A stretch of DNA of 32,842 nt from Candidatus Saccharimonadota bacterium (lineage in GTDB: Bacteria; Patescibacteriota; Saccharimonadia; Saccharimonadales; Saccharimonadaceae): positions 1 to 32,842 of the forward strand of contig JAFUCF010000015.1 of assembly GCA_017459845.1 (NCBI GenBank), read 5' to 3'. The notes beneath the pieces were generated by a model. It was not told the origin of the DNA. It ran no database searches and saw only the letters and a list, made by a program, of their open reading frames with translations. Below, piece by piece: positions 15,208 through 23,600 of the stretch. The translations under genes were made by a program, and so were the position numbers. Each line of letters begins with the position of its first letter. Within the stretch, counting starts at the first letter, position 1.

Positions 15208-16253
15208 TCCCAAAAGAGGAGCCGGGCACAAAAAAATACCTCGAAGAATGGGGCAAGAACATTAAGCGCTACCATAAAGAGGCGAATTTTCTTCAGTCGC
15301 CTTTATGGTATTACACCAACCAAAAAATTGGCCACGAGGTGAAAGTCTTTTCTATCAATACTGGTACGCCCGATGACGAAAACTACGCTTTTTATATCAT
15401 CAAAAATGCCAAAAGGGGCAGATATATGGAAGTTCCTGGCGGCCCGTTAATAAGCTGGGACAACGCGGAGTTAGTAAAAGCTATGTTTGATGCCTTGAAA
15501 CGTCAGGCGGTGGCATATAAATGTGGTTTTATTCGTATCCGTCCTCAGCTCGAAAACACTCCAGAAAACCTCAAGCTCTTAAAGCAGGCTGGCCTAAAGC
15601 CATCTCCGATGCATCTCCACGCCGAACACACTGTGATAATTGACTTAAATCAGCCAGAAAGCGCTTTGCTTGCTGCCATGCGGCGCCAGACTCGCTACGA
15701 AGTCCGCCGGGCAGAAAAACTCGGCTTAAAAGTTACAAGTGTTTCTGCGGATAGCAAGAGTTTCCAACCTTACCTAGATGAGTTTTACGATTGTCAGCAG
15801 CAAACTGCCGCCCGTCAACATTTTATTGCGCCCACGAAGAAAGAATTAACGGCCGAATGTTCAGCCTTTGGTAAAAATGCTACTTTATATAGAGTAGAGA
15901 CCGCTGAAAACCAACTCGTAGCCTACGGTTTAATCCTCAAATGGGGCGAGGAAGCGGATTATTATGAAGCTGCCTCTACAGATTTAAATCGTAAACTCCC
16001 AGGGGCCTATGCTTTGCTTTGGGCGGCCATGAAAGATTTAAAAAAAGAGGGTTATAGCCGTTTTAATCTCTGGGGTATCGCCCCTAAAGGTCAGAAAAAT
16101 CATCGTTATGCCGGCGTTACCACCTTTAAAACGGGCTTTGGCGGTAAAATAGTCAACTTTACGCCGGCCCATGATTTAATCGTTAGCAAGCTAAGATATA
16201 TCCCAGACTTTTTTGTCGAGACTGCCCGCCGCCACCATCGCCACCTAGACTAA
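15201..16253 (+). CDS. FemAB-like peptidoglycan aminoacyltransferase, first paralogue
   Basis: The 350-residue protein matches the FemX/FemAB family (tandem GNAT-like folds), which adds amino acids from aminoacyl-tRNA to the side chain of lipid-linked peptidoglycan precursors. Visible features are HKEANFLQSPLW, YMEVPGGPLISW, IRIRPQLEN, the basic helix MRRQTRYEVRRAEKLG and the C-terminal FNLWGIAPKGQKNHRYAGVT with KTGFGG. A GGAGGG site lies 6 nt before the ATG, and the start overlaps the aminotransferase by 7 nt. The neighbouring gene is a paralogue sharing all these motifs, so the pair arose by duplication. Confidence 0.88.
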   Translation: MVIPKEEPGTKKYLEEWGKNIKRYHKEANFLQSPLWYYTNQKIGHEVKVFSINTGTPDDENYAFYIIKNAKRGRYMEVPGGPLISWDNAELVKAMFDALKRQAVAYKCGFIRIRPQLENTPENLKLLKQAGLKPSPMHLHAEHTVIIDLNQPESALLAAMRRQTRYEVRRAEKLGLKVTSVSADSKSFQPYLDEFYDCQQQTAARQHFIAPTKKELTAECSAFGKNATLYRVETAENQLVAYGLILKWGEEADYYEAASTDLNRKLPGAYALLWAAMKDLKKEGYSRFNLWGIAPKGQKNHRYAGVTTFKTGFGGKIVNFTPAHDLIVSKLRYIPDFFVETARRHHRHLD

Positions 16254-16259
16254 ATATGA

Positions 16260-16265
16260 TATAAT
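16260..16265 (+). promoter_or_regulatory. -10 box of the second FemAB-like gene (leaderless)
   Basis: TATAAT at 16260-16265 lies between the two fem-like genes. The ATG at 16272 is 6 nt downstream, with no Shine-Dalgarno sequence and no clear -35. A separate leaderless transcript is likely. Confidence 0.6.
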
Positions 16266-16271
16266 TAAACT

Positions 16272-17300
16272 ATGTCAAAATACGTATTCTTAGATTGCGA
16301 AGACAAAAAAACCTGGGATAGTTTTGTTACTTCTCACAAAGAGGCAAACTTCCTCCAGTCTTATGATTTCTATGAATTTCATAAAAGCCGTGGCAACGAA
16401 ATCATCCGGCGCATTGCAAAAGAGGGCGATAAAGTTGTAGCGGCCTATGCCGGCGTAGTGGAGCACGCTAAGCGCGGCCGCCATTTAGCAATCGCCGGCG
16501 GGCCAATCTTGGATTGGCAAAATAAGCCACTAATAAAAGCCGTCTTTGAAGACATTAAAACCGCCGGCAAAAAGACTAACTGTGTATTTGTCCGTGTCCG
16601 CCCTCAGCTAGAGCTTTCTGAAAAATCTTTAAAGCTTTTCGAGGAAGAGCTTGGCCTAAGAAAGGCTCCGATGTACCTTTCAGTAGAATTTGCTGGAGTA
16701 TTAGATTTGAATAAGTCAGACGACGAGCTCCTTAAAAATATGCGTCAGCGGCTCCGTCGCGCTCTGAGAAAGGCCGAGAAAAACAATATTACCGTAGAAA
16801 AGTCTACTAACCCTGAGGATATTAAAACTTTCTACAACATCCAGCTCCAAACTGCCAAACGCCACGATTTTTACGCTTTCTCAGAAGATTTCCTTGAAAA
16901 ACAATTTGCCGCCTTTGCGCCAAACGGCGAGGCGGTCTTATACACCGCTAAATATGAGGGAGAGATTTTGGCTCAAAACTTCATGATTTTTTACGGCAAC
17001 GAGGCTTCGTATCATTATGGCGTTTCATCTGAGCTTGGCACAAAGCTTTCCGGCGCGCCGCTTTTACATCTTACCGCTATGCGTGACGCCAGAGAGCGAG
17101 GGATAATGCGCTATAACTTTTGGGGTATCGTAGGGGAGGACGAGACAAAACATCGCTTTTACGGCGTATCGTGCTTTAAACGTGGCTTTGGCGTTGATGA
17201 GCTAAAATACGTCCCTGCACATGATTTAGTGTTGAAACCAGCCTCCTATAGGAAAACTTGGGCCATAGAGACCATGCGCCGCAAACTCCGCCACGTCTAG
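16272..17300 (+). CDS. FemAB-like peptidoglycan aminoacyltransferase, second paralogue
   Basis: This 342-residue paralogue repeats the family plan: HKEANFLQSYDFYEFH, LAIAGGPILDW, VRVRPQLELS, MRQRLRRALRKAEKNN and YNFWGIVGEDETKHRFYGVSCFKRGFG. It also shares the ending PAHDLV with its neighbour. Two Fem-like enzymes often act in sequence on successive positions of an interpeptide bridge, which is a reasonable inference here. It probably uses aminoacyl-tRNA as donor at the inner face of the membrane. It has its own apparent -10 box, so it may be expressed apart from the upstream cluster. Confidence 0.88.
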   Translation: MSKYVFLDCEDKKTWDSFVTSHKEANFLQSYDFYEFHKSRGNEIIRRIAKEGDKVVAAYAGVVEHAKRGRHLAIAGGPILDWQNKPLIKAVFEDIKTAGKKTNCVFVRVRPQLELSEKSLKLFEEELGLRKAPMYLSVEFAGVLDLNKSDDELLKNMRQRLRRALRKAEKNNITVEKSTNPEDIKTFYNIQLQTAKRHDFYAFSEDFLEKQFAAFAPNGEAVLYTAKYEGEILAQNFMIFYGNEASYHYGVSSELGTKLSGAPLLHLTAMRDARERGIMRYNFWGIVGEDETKHRFYGVSCFKRGFGVDELKYVPAHDLVLKPASYRKTWAIETMRRKLRHV

Positions 17301-17314
17301 ACGTAAACATAAGG

Positions 17315-17331
17315 GTGTGGTATAATCACAC
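17315..17331 (+). promoter_or_regulatory. Promoter -10 within an inverted repeat, upstream of the HD gene
   Basis: TATAAT at 17321-17326 is framed by GTGTG (17315-17319) and CACAC (17327-17331). The symmetric placement around a -10 box resembles a repressor operator. The leader of about 30 nt ends in the strong ribosome site AAGGAGGTG. Confidence 0.5.
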
Positions 17332-17363
17332 GTGGTTGGGTGTTCTTTTTCAAGGAGGTGTGT

Positions 17364-18140
17364 ATGGATAAATACGAAAAGGTTTACGATGCTATTACTC
17401 ATGATCAAACGTGGAAAGATTGGATGGATGTAATCTATGAAAATCCAACAGACGATCCGAAACTTTACGCAGATCATGGCCTATGCCATGCGCAGCGCGT
17501 AGTCGAGTATGGTAGAAAGTTTCTTACAGATTATTTTTACTGTCAGCCGTACGATTATAAGAAGGAATTGGGTTTATTCAGTATTGCAGCGGCCTTGCAC
17601 GATATTGGATACGCTAAAAAGAACCATGAAGGCCACGCTAAATTAAGCGCAGAAATTGCAGATAAATATTTGGAGCAGTTTCATGATATAACTGCTAAAG
17701 AACGCGATGTAATAACACATGCAATACGTCACCATTCAAACGGGGTTGATCCAGACAACATTTTGGACGCAGCATTAATACTAGCTGACAAAATGGATGT
17801 CGTAGGTTACCGCTATTCCAATCCCAAATGTAATGACGATCGCAAAATTGGGAATATGATTCGCGAACAACATAAGGTGGCAAGGGTAGCATTTAAATTT
17901 ATAGAACCGCTATTTAGTAAGAATGCAGAGTTTAAATGCTATCAGACTGCAAGGCTCAGCTATAAGCTTACGCCAGCAATGTTTGAATACAATGAACCAT
18001 ATAATGCTAAATGTCTCGCCGAATGGCCTAAAGCGCTCATAGTGCCTCGCAACATAGCGCTTGGGATATGCAAATGTAAGAACTTTGAGTTTGAGGTAAA
18101 CGACGTGCTGGTAGATGCGGACGCTATTATCCCAAGATAA
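17364..18140 (+). CDS. HD-domain phosphohydrolase
   Basis: The 258-residue protein carries an HD-superfamily metal site. Likely ligands are H38/H42 in ADHGLCHAQRV, the HD pair H79-D80 in AALHDIGYAKK and D142 in ILADKMDVVG, with accessory H119 and HH at 123-124. Such proteins hydrolyse phosphomonoesters, phosphodiesters or nucleotides. Which one applies here cannot be told. The start at 17364 follows AAGGAGGTG; an earlier in-frame ATG at 17340 lies before this site. It stands alone between its own promoter and a terminator. Its base usage looks more AT-rich than that of its neighbours, perhaps a sign of later acquisition. Confidence 0.85.
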   Translation: MDKYEKVYDAITHDQTWKDWMDVIYENPTDDPKLYADHGLCHAQRVVEYGRKFLTDYFYCQPYDYKKELGLFSIAAALHDIGYAKKNHEGHAKLSAEIADKYLEQFHDITAKERDVITHAIRHHSNGVDPDNILDAALILADKMDVVGYRYSNPKCNDDRKIGNMIREQHKVARVAFKFIEPLFSKNAEFKCYQTARLSYKLTPAMFEYNEPYNAKCLAEWPKALIVPRNIALGICKCKNFEFEVNDVLVDADAIIPR

Positions 18141-18155
18141 CACACCCACCAAAAT

Positions 18156-18185
18156 AAAATGCTCAGAGTTCCTCTGGGCATTTTT
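18156..18185 (+). terminator. Intrinsic terminator after the HD gene
   Basis: AAAATGCTCAGAG (18156-18168) pairs with CTCTGGGCATTTT around a TTC loop, with one G-T pair, followed by further T residues. Confidence 0.8.
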
Positions 18186-18198
18186 CTTGCGTGATATC

Positions 18199-18227
18199 TT
18201 GTCAAACCAAACCGCTCGCGGTATAAT
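18199..18227 (+). promoter_or_regulatory. Promoter of the DUF308 membrane-protein gene
   Basis: TTGTCA (18199-18204) and TATAAT (18222-18227) are separated by 17 bp. The leader is about 23 nt and carries GTGGAG near the start. Confidence 0.75.
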
Positions 18228-18256
18228 AAAATCAACAATAAAGTGGAGAATTATAT

Positions 18257-18928
18257 ATGCCTAGTCGCAAAGTAAAAAAGTATACTGAATCCCATTGGCT
18301 TGTTTTTGCCCTCCAGGGGGTAGTTGGCCTACTCTTTGGATGGTTCGTTATGTTTACAAATATGAGAGAGGTAAATACTCTAATCATAATAGCAGGCGCC
18401 ACTATTCTAGCGCTTGGCCTGATTGATTTAGCCAACTTAATCTATCGCAAGCGCCGCCAACAAAACTGGGGGCTAGCGCTAGTGTTGCTCATTTTAGAAA
18501 TTGCCGTTGGCCTTGCGCTCATTCTTACCAAAGATTTGAACCCAGCCGTCGCTATGACCATCATCGCCTGTTATACCATCTTTTGCGGCATATTCCAAAT
18601 GCTTATTGGCTTCAAATCTCTATCGGACGCTACGGACCGTTTCATGTGGATTGTCTGTGGCATCTGTGCCTGTATTTTAGGCTTCGTTGTACTAAACTCT
18701 GGCCACTTTGAAAACCCTACTACTTTCATTAAATTCTTTGGTACATATACCATGATTTATGGTATTACCACTTTGATATATGCCGTACATAACAAAAATA
18801 TCCTAGCAGAAGAAAAAGAAGAGAGAAGAAAAGCTCGCCTCCGCCGCAAAAAAGAAAAAGAAGCGGCCGAAAGTTCTCGCAATCCCTTAGTACGTCTTTT
18901 TAGAGGCGGCAAATCTACTAAAAAATAG
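18257..18928 (+). CDS. DUF308/HdeD-like multi-pass membrane protein
   Basis: The 223-residue protein has about six hydrophobic segments in three pairs: LVFALQGVVGLLFGWFVMF, LIIIAGATILALGLIDL, LALVLLILEIAVGLALIL, AMTIIACYTIFCGIFQMLI, WIVCGICACILGFVVL and FGTYTMIYGITTLIY. Repeated paired segments with central glycines are typical of the DUF308 (HdeD) family, whose function is mostly unknown. The C-terminus from about 185 is very rich in K, R and E and is cytoplasmic. It has its own promoter and precedes galU by 36 bp. Confidence 0.78.
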   Translation: MPSRKVKKYTESHWLVFALQGVVGLLFGWFVMFTNMREVNTLIIIAGATILALGLIDLANLIYRKRRQQNWGLALVLLILEIAVGLALILTKDLNPAVAMTIIACYTIFCGIFQMLIGFKSLSDATDRFMWIVCGICACILGFVVLNSGHFENPTTFIKFFGTYTMIYGITTLIYAVHNKNILAEEKEERRKARLRRKKEKEAAESSRNPLVRLFRGGKSTKK

Positions 18929-18935
18929 TTTCGTA

Positions 18936-18944
18936 TGCTATAAT
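18936..18944 (+). promoter_or_regulatory. Extended -10 promoter of galU
   Basis: TGCTATAAT has its -10 hexamer at 18939-18944 and no clear -35. The ATG at 18965 is preceded by AGAGGAG. Confidence 0.65.
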
Positions 18945-18964
18945 GTATTTTCAAGAGGAGACTT

Positions 18965-19810
18965 ATGAAATACCAACTACCTAAAAAAGCTATAATTACC
19001 GATGCGGGCTTTGCGAGCCGTTACCTTCCTATCACCAAAACTATCCCAAAAGCGATGTTGCCGCTTGGTAGTAAGCCTATTATGCAGCTTGCGGTAGAAG
19101 AATGTATGGCCGCTGGCATAGAAGAAATTATTATTGTAGCAACTAAGGCAGGTCGTCCAATTTATGAAGATTATTTCCACGGGGAAGTTCCGCAGATTAA
19201 AGCCTTGCTAGACAAGCAGGGCAAATCAGACCGCTATGAGCCAGTCCGAGAAGTTCTAGAAAATTTCCCAAAGATTACCATAATAGAGCAAGATCCAAAT
19301 TACCCTTATGGCAATGGCTCCCCAATCGCATCTGCGCGTGACTATATCAACGACGATGAAGCCTTTGTGGTGCTCTATTCGGATGATGTAGTGTTTGGCT
19401 CATCGGATGTTAAAACATTGATCCAGTCTTACGAGGCCCATGATGATGCCAAGGCTATCATTATCGCCCAAGAAATGCCAAGAGAGGTATTGAATAAATA
19501 TGGCATTATCCGTCTCAAAAACGAAGAAGATATGACTTTAGAGAATATCGTAGAAAAACCAAATATAGAAGATGCTCCGTCTAGCCTCACTAGCTACGGC
19601 CGCTATCTTCTCACGCCAGAAGTTTTTAAATATCTAAATCCAGACAATACTGGCCTAGATGGAGAGCTTTGGACGGTAGACGCCATCACTAATCTCACTG
19701 AAGACGGCCCAGTCTATATAGAGAAAACCCATGGTACTTGGATGACCACGGGAGATCCAAAGAACTACGCTGCCGCAAGTGAATATTATAATAAGGAGTA
19801 TCTGAAATGA
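18965..19810 (+). CDS. galU: GalU-like UTP-glucose-1-phosphate uridylyltransferase
   Basis: The 281-residue nucleotidyltransferase should make UDP-glucose from UTP and glucose 1-phosphate for envelope sugars. Family features are the N-terminal AIITDAGFASRYLPITKTIP with KAMLPLGSKPIMQ, the metal-site region VVLYSDDVVFG, ENIVEKPNIEDAPS, and TGDPKNYAAASEYYNKEYL at the end. The glycine-rich nucleotide loop, usually AAGLGTRxLP, reads DAGFASRYLP, which is a mild departure. Another nucleotidyl-sugar specificity is possible. The stop overlaps the next gene by ATGA, so the two are coupled. Confidence 0.85.
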   Translation: MKYQLPKKAIITDAGFASRYLPITKTIPKAMLPLGSKPIMQLAVEECMAAGIEEIIIVATKAGRPIYEDYFHGEVPQIKALLDKQGKSDRYEPVREVLENFPKITIIEQDPNYPYGNGSPIASARDYINDDEAFVVLYSDDVVFGSSDVKTLIQSYEAHDDAKAIIIAQEMPREVLNKYGIIRLKNEEDMTLENIVEKPNIEDAPSSLTSYGRYLLTPEVFKYLNPDNTGLDGELWTVDAITNLTEDGPVYIEKTHGTWMTTGDPKNYAAASEYYNKEYLK

Positions 19811-20067
19811 ACACTGCAGAATGGATTATTGCTGGCATTCTATCTGCCACTCTTTTCATCTTTTTAATACTTGGCATTATCGTCATGATAAAAGTTCTGA
19901 AGCTTTTAAAGGAGACGCGCCGCTTTATTGAGACTGGCCAAGAGTTTGCTGATAAGGCCTCTGGTGTAGCAAACAATCTTTACGAAATGACGCTCGTTGG
20001 TAGCATAACCGGTCTTGCGAAAAGAATAAAAAAGCAATATAATAAATTTAAATCAGATAAAGAATAA
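19807..20067 (+). CDS. Small single-pass membrane protein
   Basis: The 86-residue protein has one transmembrane segment (about 6-31, rich in I, L and F), then an amphipathic helical domain (VLKLLKETRRFIETGQEFAD) and a lysine-rich end. The layout resembles DUF948-type proteins that often precede YtxH-like proteins, but similarity by eye is weak. It overlaps galU by 4 nt and is 16 nt before the YtxH-like gene. It may have an envelope-stress or scaffolding role. Confidence 0.7.
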   Translation: MNTAEWIIAGILSATLFIFLILGIIVMIKVLKLLKETRRFIETGQEFADKASGVANNLYEMTLVGSITGLAKRIKKQYNKFKSDKE

Positions 20068-20083
20068 GAAAGGTGGGTAAACC

Positions 20084-20332
20084 ATGACAACTAAGAAAAA
20101 AAGCCGCTTCTTACTCGGGGCTTTAATTGGTGCAACAGCTGGCGTATTGTTAGCGCCAAAGTCTGGCAAAGAGACTAGGAATGACATTAAAAAGACCGGC
20201 AAAAAGGCCTATCGTAAGGCTCGCACCACCGGTGCTAAAACCGTAGCGCAAGCTAAGCGCGTCTCTCGCACCGTTGAGCGCGATGCTAAAAAAGCCGCCA
20301 AATCCGTCGGCATGACAAAGAAGAAGAAATAA
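20084..20332 (+). CDS. YtxH-like small protein
   Basis: The 82-residue protein starts with a short basic stretch and a glycine/alanine-rich hydrophobic segment, FLLGALIGATAGVLLAPKSG, followed directly by KETRNDIKKTG. This is the hallmark of the YtxH family (GaxiGAlvGLLfAPkSGkETR). The rest is a highly basic K/A/R-rich helix. Such proteins are linked to stress responses but their role is not defined. AGGTGGG lies before the ATG. It ends the galU transcription unit, before the palindromic intergenic region. Confidence 0.8.
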   Translation: MTTKKKSRFLLGALIGATAGVLLAPKSGKETRNDIKKTGKKAYRKARTTGAKTVAQAKRVSRTVERDAKKAAKSVGMTKKKK

Positions 20333-20461
20333 TTACTACAAAGTAAAAACAACCTACTTTACGAGTCCTATAGCGAACCAGATTTGAACAAGATTCTTAC
20401 AGAGACGAGTACGCGAAAGTCCGCGGCGCAAGTCCCTGCTAAGAATCTTGTGAAAATCTGA

Positions 20462-20496
20462 CGTGAGCTATAAAGACGAAGTAAAGTAGGTTGTTT
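20462..20496 (+). repeat. 35-bp direct repeat, copy 1
   Basis: The sequence begins CGTGAGCTATAAAGACG and ends GTAGGTTGTTT. It is identical to 20574-20608. It forms the right arm of the palindrome with 20347-20362 and is followed by CTTTTT. Confidence 0.85.
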
Positions 20497-20573
20497 CTTT
20501 TTGGGTAATTTTAAAGCGATACGGGCGGCGGACAGCGCTGCTGAAGTAACGATTGATGATTGATATGGATTGC

Positions 20574-20608
20574 CGTGAGCTATAAAGACGAAGTAAAGTA
20601 GGTTGTTT
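20574..20608 (+). repeat. 35-bp direct repeat, copy 2
   Basis: It is identical to copy 1 at 20462-20496, offset by 112 bp. The following bases TTAC extend its pairing with the left arm at 20343-20362 to 20 bp. Confidence 0.85.
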
Positions 20609-20631
20609 TTACCCAATAAAGCGGTTGCTTA

Positions 20632-20640
20632 TGCTATAAT
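20632..20640 (+). promoter_or_regulatory. Extended -10 promoter of dnaE (leaderless)
   Basis: TGCTATAAT has its -10 hexamer at 20635-20640. The ATG at 20647 follows after 6 nt without a Shine-Dalgarno sequence upstream. Confidence 0.65.
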
Positions 20641-20646
20641 AGATAT

Positions 20647-23600
20647 ATGGAAAGAGAGGAGGTGAAGTTATCGCCAGTATCAACCGGACCAGTCTGCGTT
20701 CCGTCTGATTTTGTACATCTGCACAACCACACTCATTATTCATTGCTGGATGGTTTAACAAAAATCCCAGATTTAATTAATTTTGTAAAATCAGAGGGCA
20801 TGGAAGCCGTGGCAGTGACAGACCACGGTACGATGACCGGCCTAGTAGAGCTGTACAAAGCCGGGTATGAGGCAAATATTAAACCAATTCTAGGCTTAGA
20901 GGCCTATGTAGCCGCCCGCAAATACACGGATAAAGATCCGTCGCACGACAAGGAGCGCTTTCATATTACGCTGCTTGCAATGAACGAAAAGGGCTATGAA
21001 AACCTCTGCCGCCTAATGACCGAGGCTGAGATAAACGGTATGTATTATAAGCCGCGTATCGACCACGATTTGATGGAAAAATACAACGAGGGTATCATTT
21101 GCCTTTCTGGCTGTGCCTCGTCAGAAATATCAGTTAAACTAAAAGAGGGCGATTATGATGGCGCCATGAAATTGGTAAATTGGTATAAGGATGTATTTAA
21201 AGACCGCTTTTATCTAGAGATGCAAGACCACGGCCATCCAGAGTCTCCTACTCATTGGGAAGTGCAAACCAGAATAAACGAAGGCCTACAAAGAATTGCC
21301 AAAGAGACGGGCTTACCGCTTGTAGTTACCTGCGACGGGCACTATTTGAAGCATGAGGACTCAGAAGCCCACGAGATACTACTCTGTATCGGTACCGCAT
21401 CCAATCTATCCGATCCCAACCGTATGACTTTGAAAGATTTCCAGCTCCATGTTATCCCACCCAAAGAGATTATAGAGCGCTGGAGTAAAGATTTCCCAGA
21501 GGCTATCCGCAATACTAAGCGTATTGCCGAGCGCTGTAGTGTAGACTTACAGCTTGGCCGCATCCTAATCCCGAAGTTTCCAGGTATTCCAGATGGCTTG
21601 GATGAAAAGCAATACCTAGACCAACTAGTTTTCCGCGGCCTCGCCTTCCGCTATGGTGGTAAGACCGAAGAGGAGGCTAGCCAGCTTAGTATAGAAGAAT
21701 GTCGCAAACTTTTAACGAAAGAACAGTTAGAGCGGATAGACTATGAGTTATCTGTTGTGGATAAGATGGGCTACAATGGCTACTTCCTAATCGTGCAAGA
21801 CTTTATTAACTGGGGTAAGAAAAAGCGCATCGTTTATGGCCCAGGGCGTGGCTCGGCAGCCGGTTCACTCCTGGCCTACGCTCTAAGGATTACCGAGCTA
21901 GATCCCCTAAAATACGATTTGCTCTTTGAACGCTTCTTAAATCCAGACCGTGTCTCTATGCCAGATATTGATACTGATATCCAAGATACTCGCCGCGATG
22001 AAGTTATCCAATATTGTACCGAGAAATACGGGCGTGGCCGGGTTTCCAACATTGTTACTTTTGGCAAAATGATGGGTAAGACGGCCGTACGTGATGTTGC
22101 GAGAGTACTAGAAGTGCCATATGCCGAGTCAGACCGCATTGCTAAGCTCGTGCCAGATCCTGTTATGGGCCACCACGTGCCGCTAAAAGAGGCTATTGTC
22201 AGCAATCCAGACCTCAAGAATGAATATGAGAACAACCCAACCGCCAAAGAGGTGATAGATTTTGCCATGAAACTAGAGGGTACCATCCGCTCGCACGGCG
22301 TCCACGCTTGTGGCGTAGTGATTGCGCCAGATGATTTAGTCAAATTCTTACCGCTAGAAGTATCACGCAAGCAGACCAACGGCGAGCAAACTCTTGCCGC
22401 CCAATTCCCGATGACTCAAGTAGAGGAGCTAGGCCTTCTAAAAATGGATTTCTTAGGCCTTTCTAACCTCTCGGTGATTAATAATGCCCTGAGAATGATT
22501 CGCGCGGTTTACGGCGAAGATATCGATATGTACCAGCTCCCGCTTGACGATAAAAAGACTTACGAGCTATTACAGCGAGCTGAGACGACGGGCGTATTCC
22601 AGCTTGAATCTGCTGGTATGAAACGCTATCTAAAAGACCTCAAGGCCTCGCGTTTTGAAGATATTATTGCTATGGTAGCGCTCTACCGCCCTGGCCCGAT
22701 GCAGTTTATTGATAGCTTTATTAGAAGAAAGCACGGTAAAGAAAAAATCACTTATCTTCACCCTGGCCTAGAAAATGCCCTGAAAGATACCTATGGTATT
22801 CTGATTTACCAGGAACAGTTCATGCAGATATCTCGTACTTGGTGTGGCTTTACCGGTGGTCAGGCGGATACTTTAAGAAAGGCCGTAGGCAAGAAGAAAA
22901 TCAAGCTTATGGAAGAGGTTAAACCACAATTCATCAAAGGCGCCGTAGAAATCGGTGGTGCTACCGAAGAAATTGCCGAAACCTTCTGGTCGCAGTTGCT
23001 AGATTTTGCTAACTACTGTTTCAATAAGTCTCACGCCGCGTGTTACGCTCTAATAGCTTACTGGACGGCCTACCTTAAGGCTCATTACCCAGATGCTTTT
23101 ATGGCGGCCCTAATGACCTCGGATATGCGCTGGACAGACCGCCTTGCGATTGAAATTGCCGAATGCAAGCGCATGGGCATAAAAGTTTTAGGTCCAGATA
23201 TTAACCAGTCTTATGGCGATTTTGGTATCGTTAAGGGCGAAAAGACTATACGCTTTGGGCTATCAGGTATTAAGTCGATGGGTAAAGCTCTCGTGGAAGA
23301 AGAAGTTATCCCAGAGCGCGAAAAAAATGGCCCCTTCAAATCCGTTACTGATTTTGCCGCTAGGGTAAATTCTACTAAATTCAACAAACGCTCTTGGGAA
23401 GCCGCCATTAAAACTGGTGCCTTCGACCGCTTCAACGAACGCTCGGATCTTCTCTATAATTTGGAAACTATTCAGGGTTACGCTAACAAAGTCCAAAAGG
23501 ATAAAGCCACCGGTCAGATGGATTTATTTGCGGCTTTTGGCTCAGCCGGTGCTATCCCAGAGCCAGAAATCAAGCCGGCCCCAGTTAAAGCTTCTGAAAA

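Larger units (their letters stand above)
20333..20646 (+). other. 314-bp non-coding region with nested palindrome and direct repeats
   Basis: No convincing gene lies here; a minus-strand open frame across it only reads the repeats. A left arm at 20343-20362 can pair perfectly over 20 bp with 20593-20612, or over 16 bp with 20481-20496. Between left arm and first right arm further segments pair: TATAGC with GCTATA, CAGATTT with AAATCTG, and ACAAGATTCTTA with TAAGAATCTTGT. This gives a long hairpin at 20343-20498 with an apical loop around 20401-20437. Both right arms end in T-rich tracts and can act as terminators. The dnaE promoter lies at the right end. Confidence 0.7.

Noticed and set aside
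17340-17363. Earlier start of the HD protein at 17340
   Set aside because: AAGGAGGTG lies between this ATG and the ATG at 17364, which is the better-placed start.
20462-20608. CRISPR-like appearance of the two 35-bp repeats
   Set aside because: There are only two copies, separated by 77 bp, and the repeat pairs with a third arm. No cas gene is present. A palindromic element fits better.
20368-20616. 82-residue minus-strand open frame in the dnaE upstream region
   Set aside because: It simply reads through both copies of the 35-bp repeat and the palindrome. It has no ribosome site and no family features.
21876-22379. 167-residue minus-strand open frame opposite dnaE
   Set aside because: It is antisense to the catalytic core of dnaE, with no promoter, ribosome site or recognisable motif. 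It is a shadow of the coding bias.
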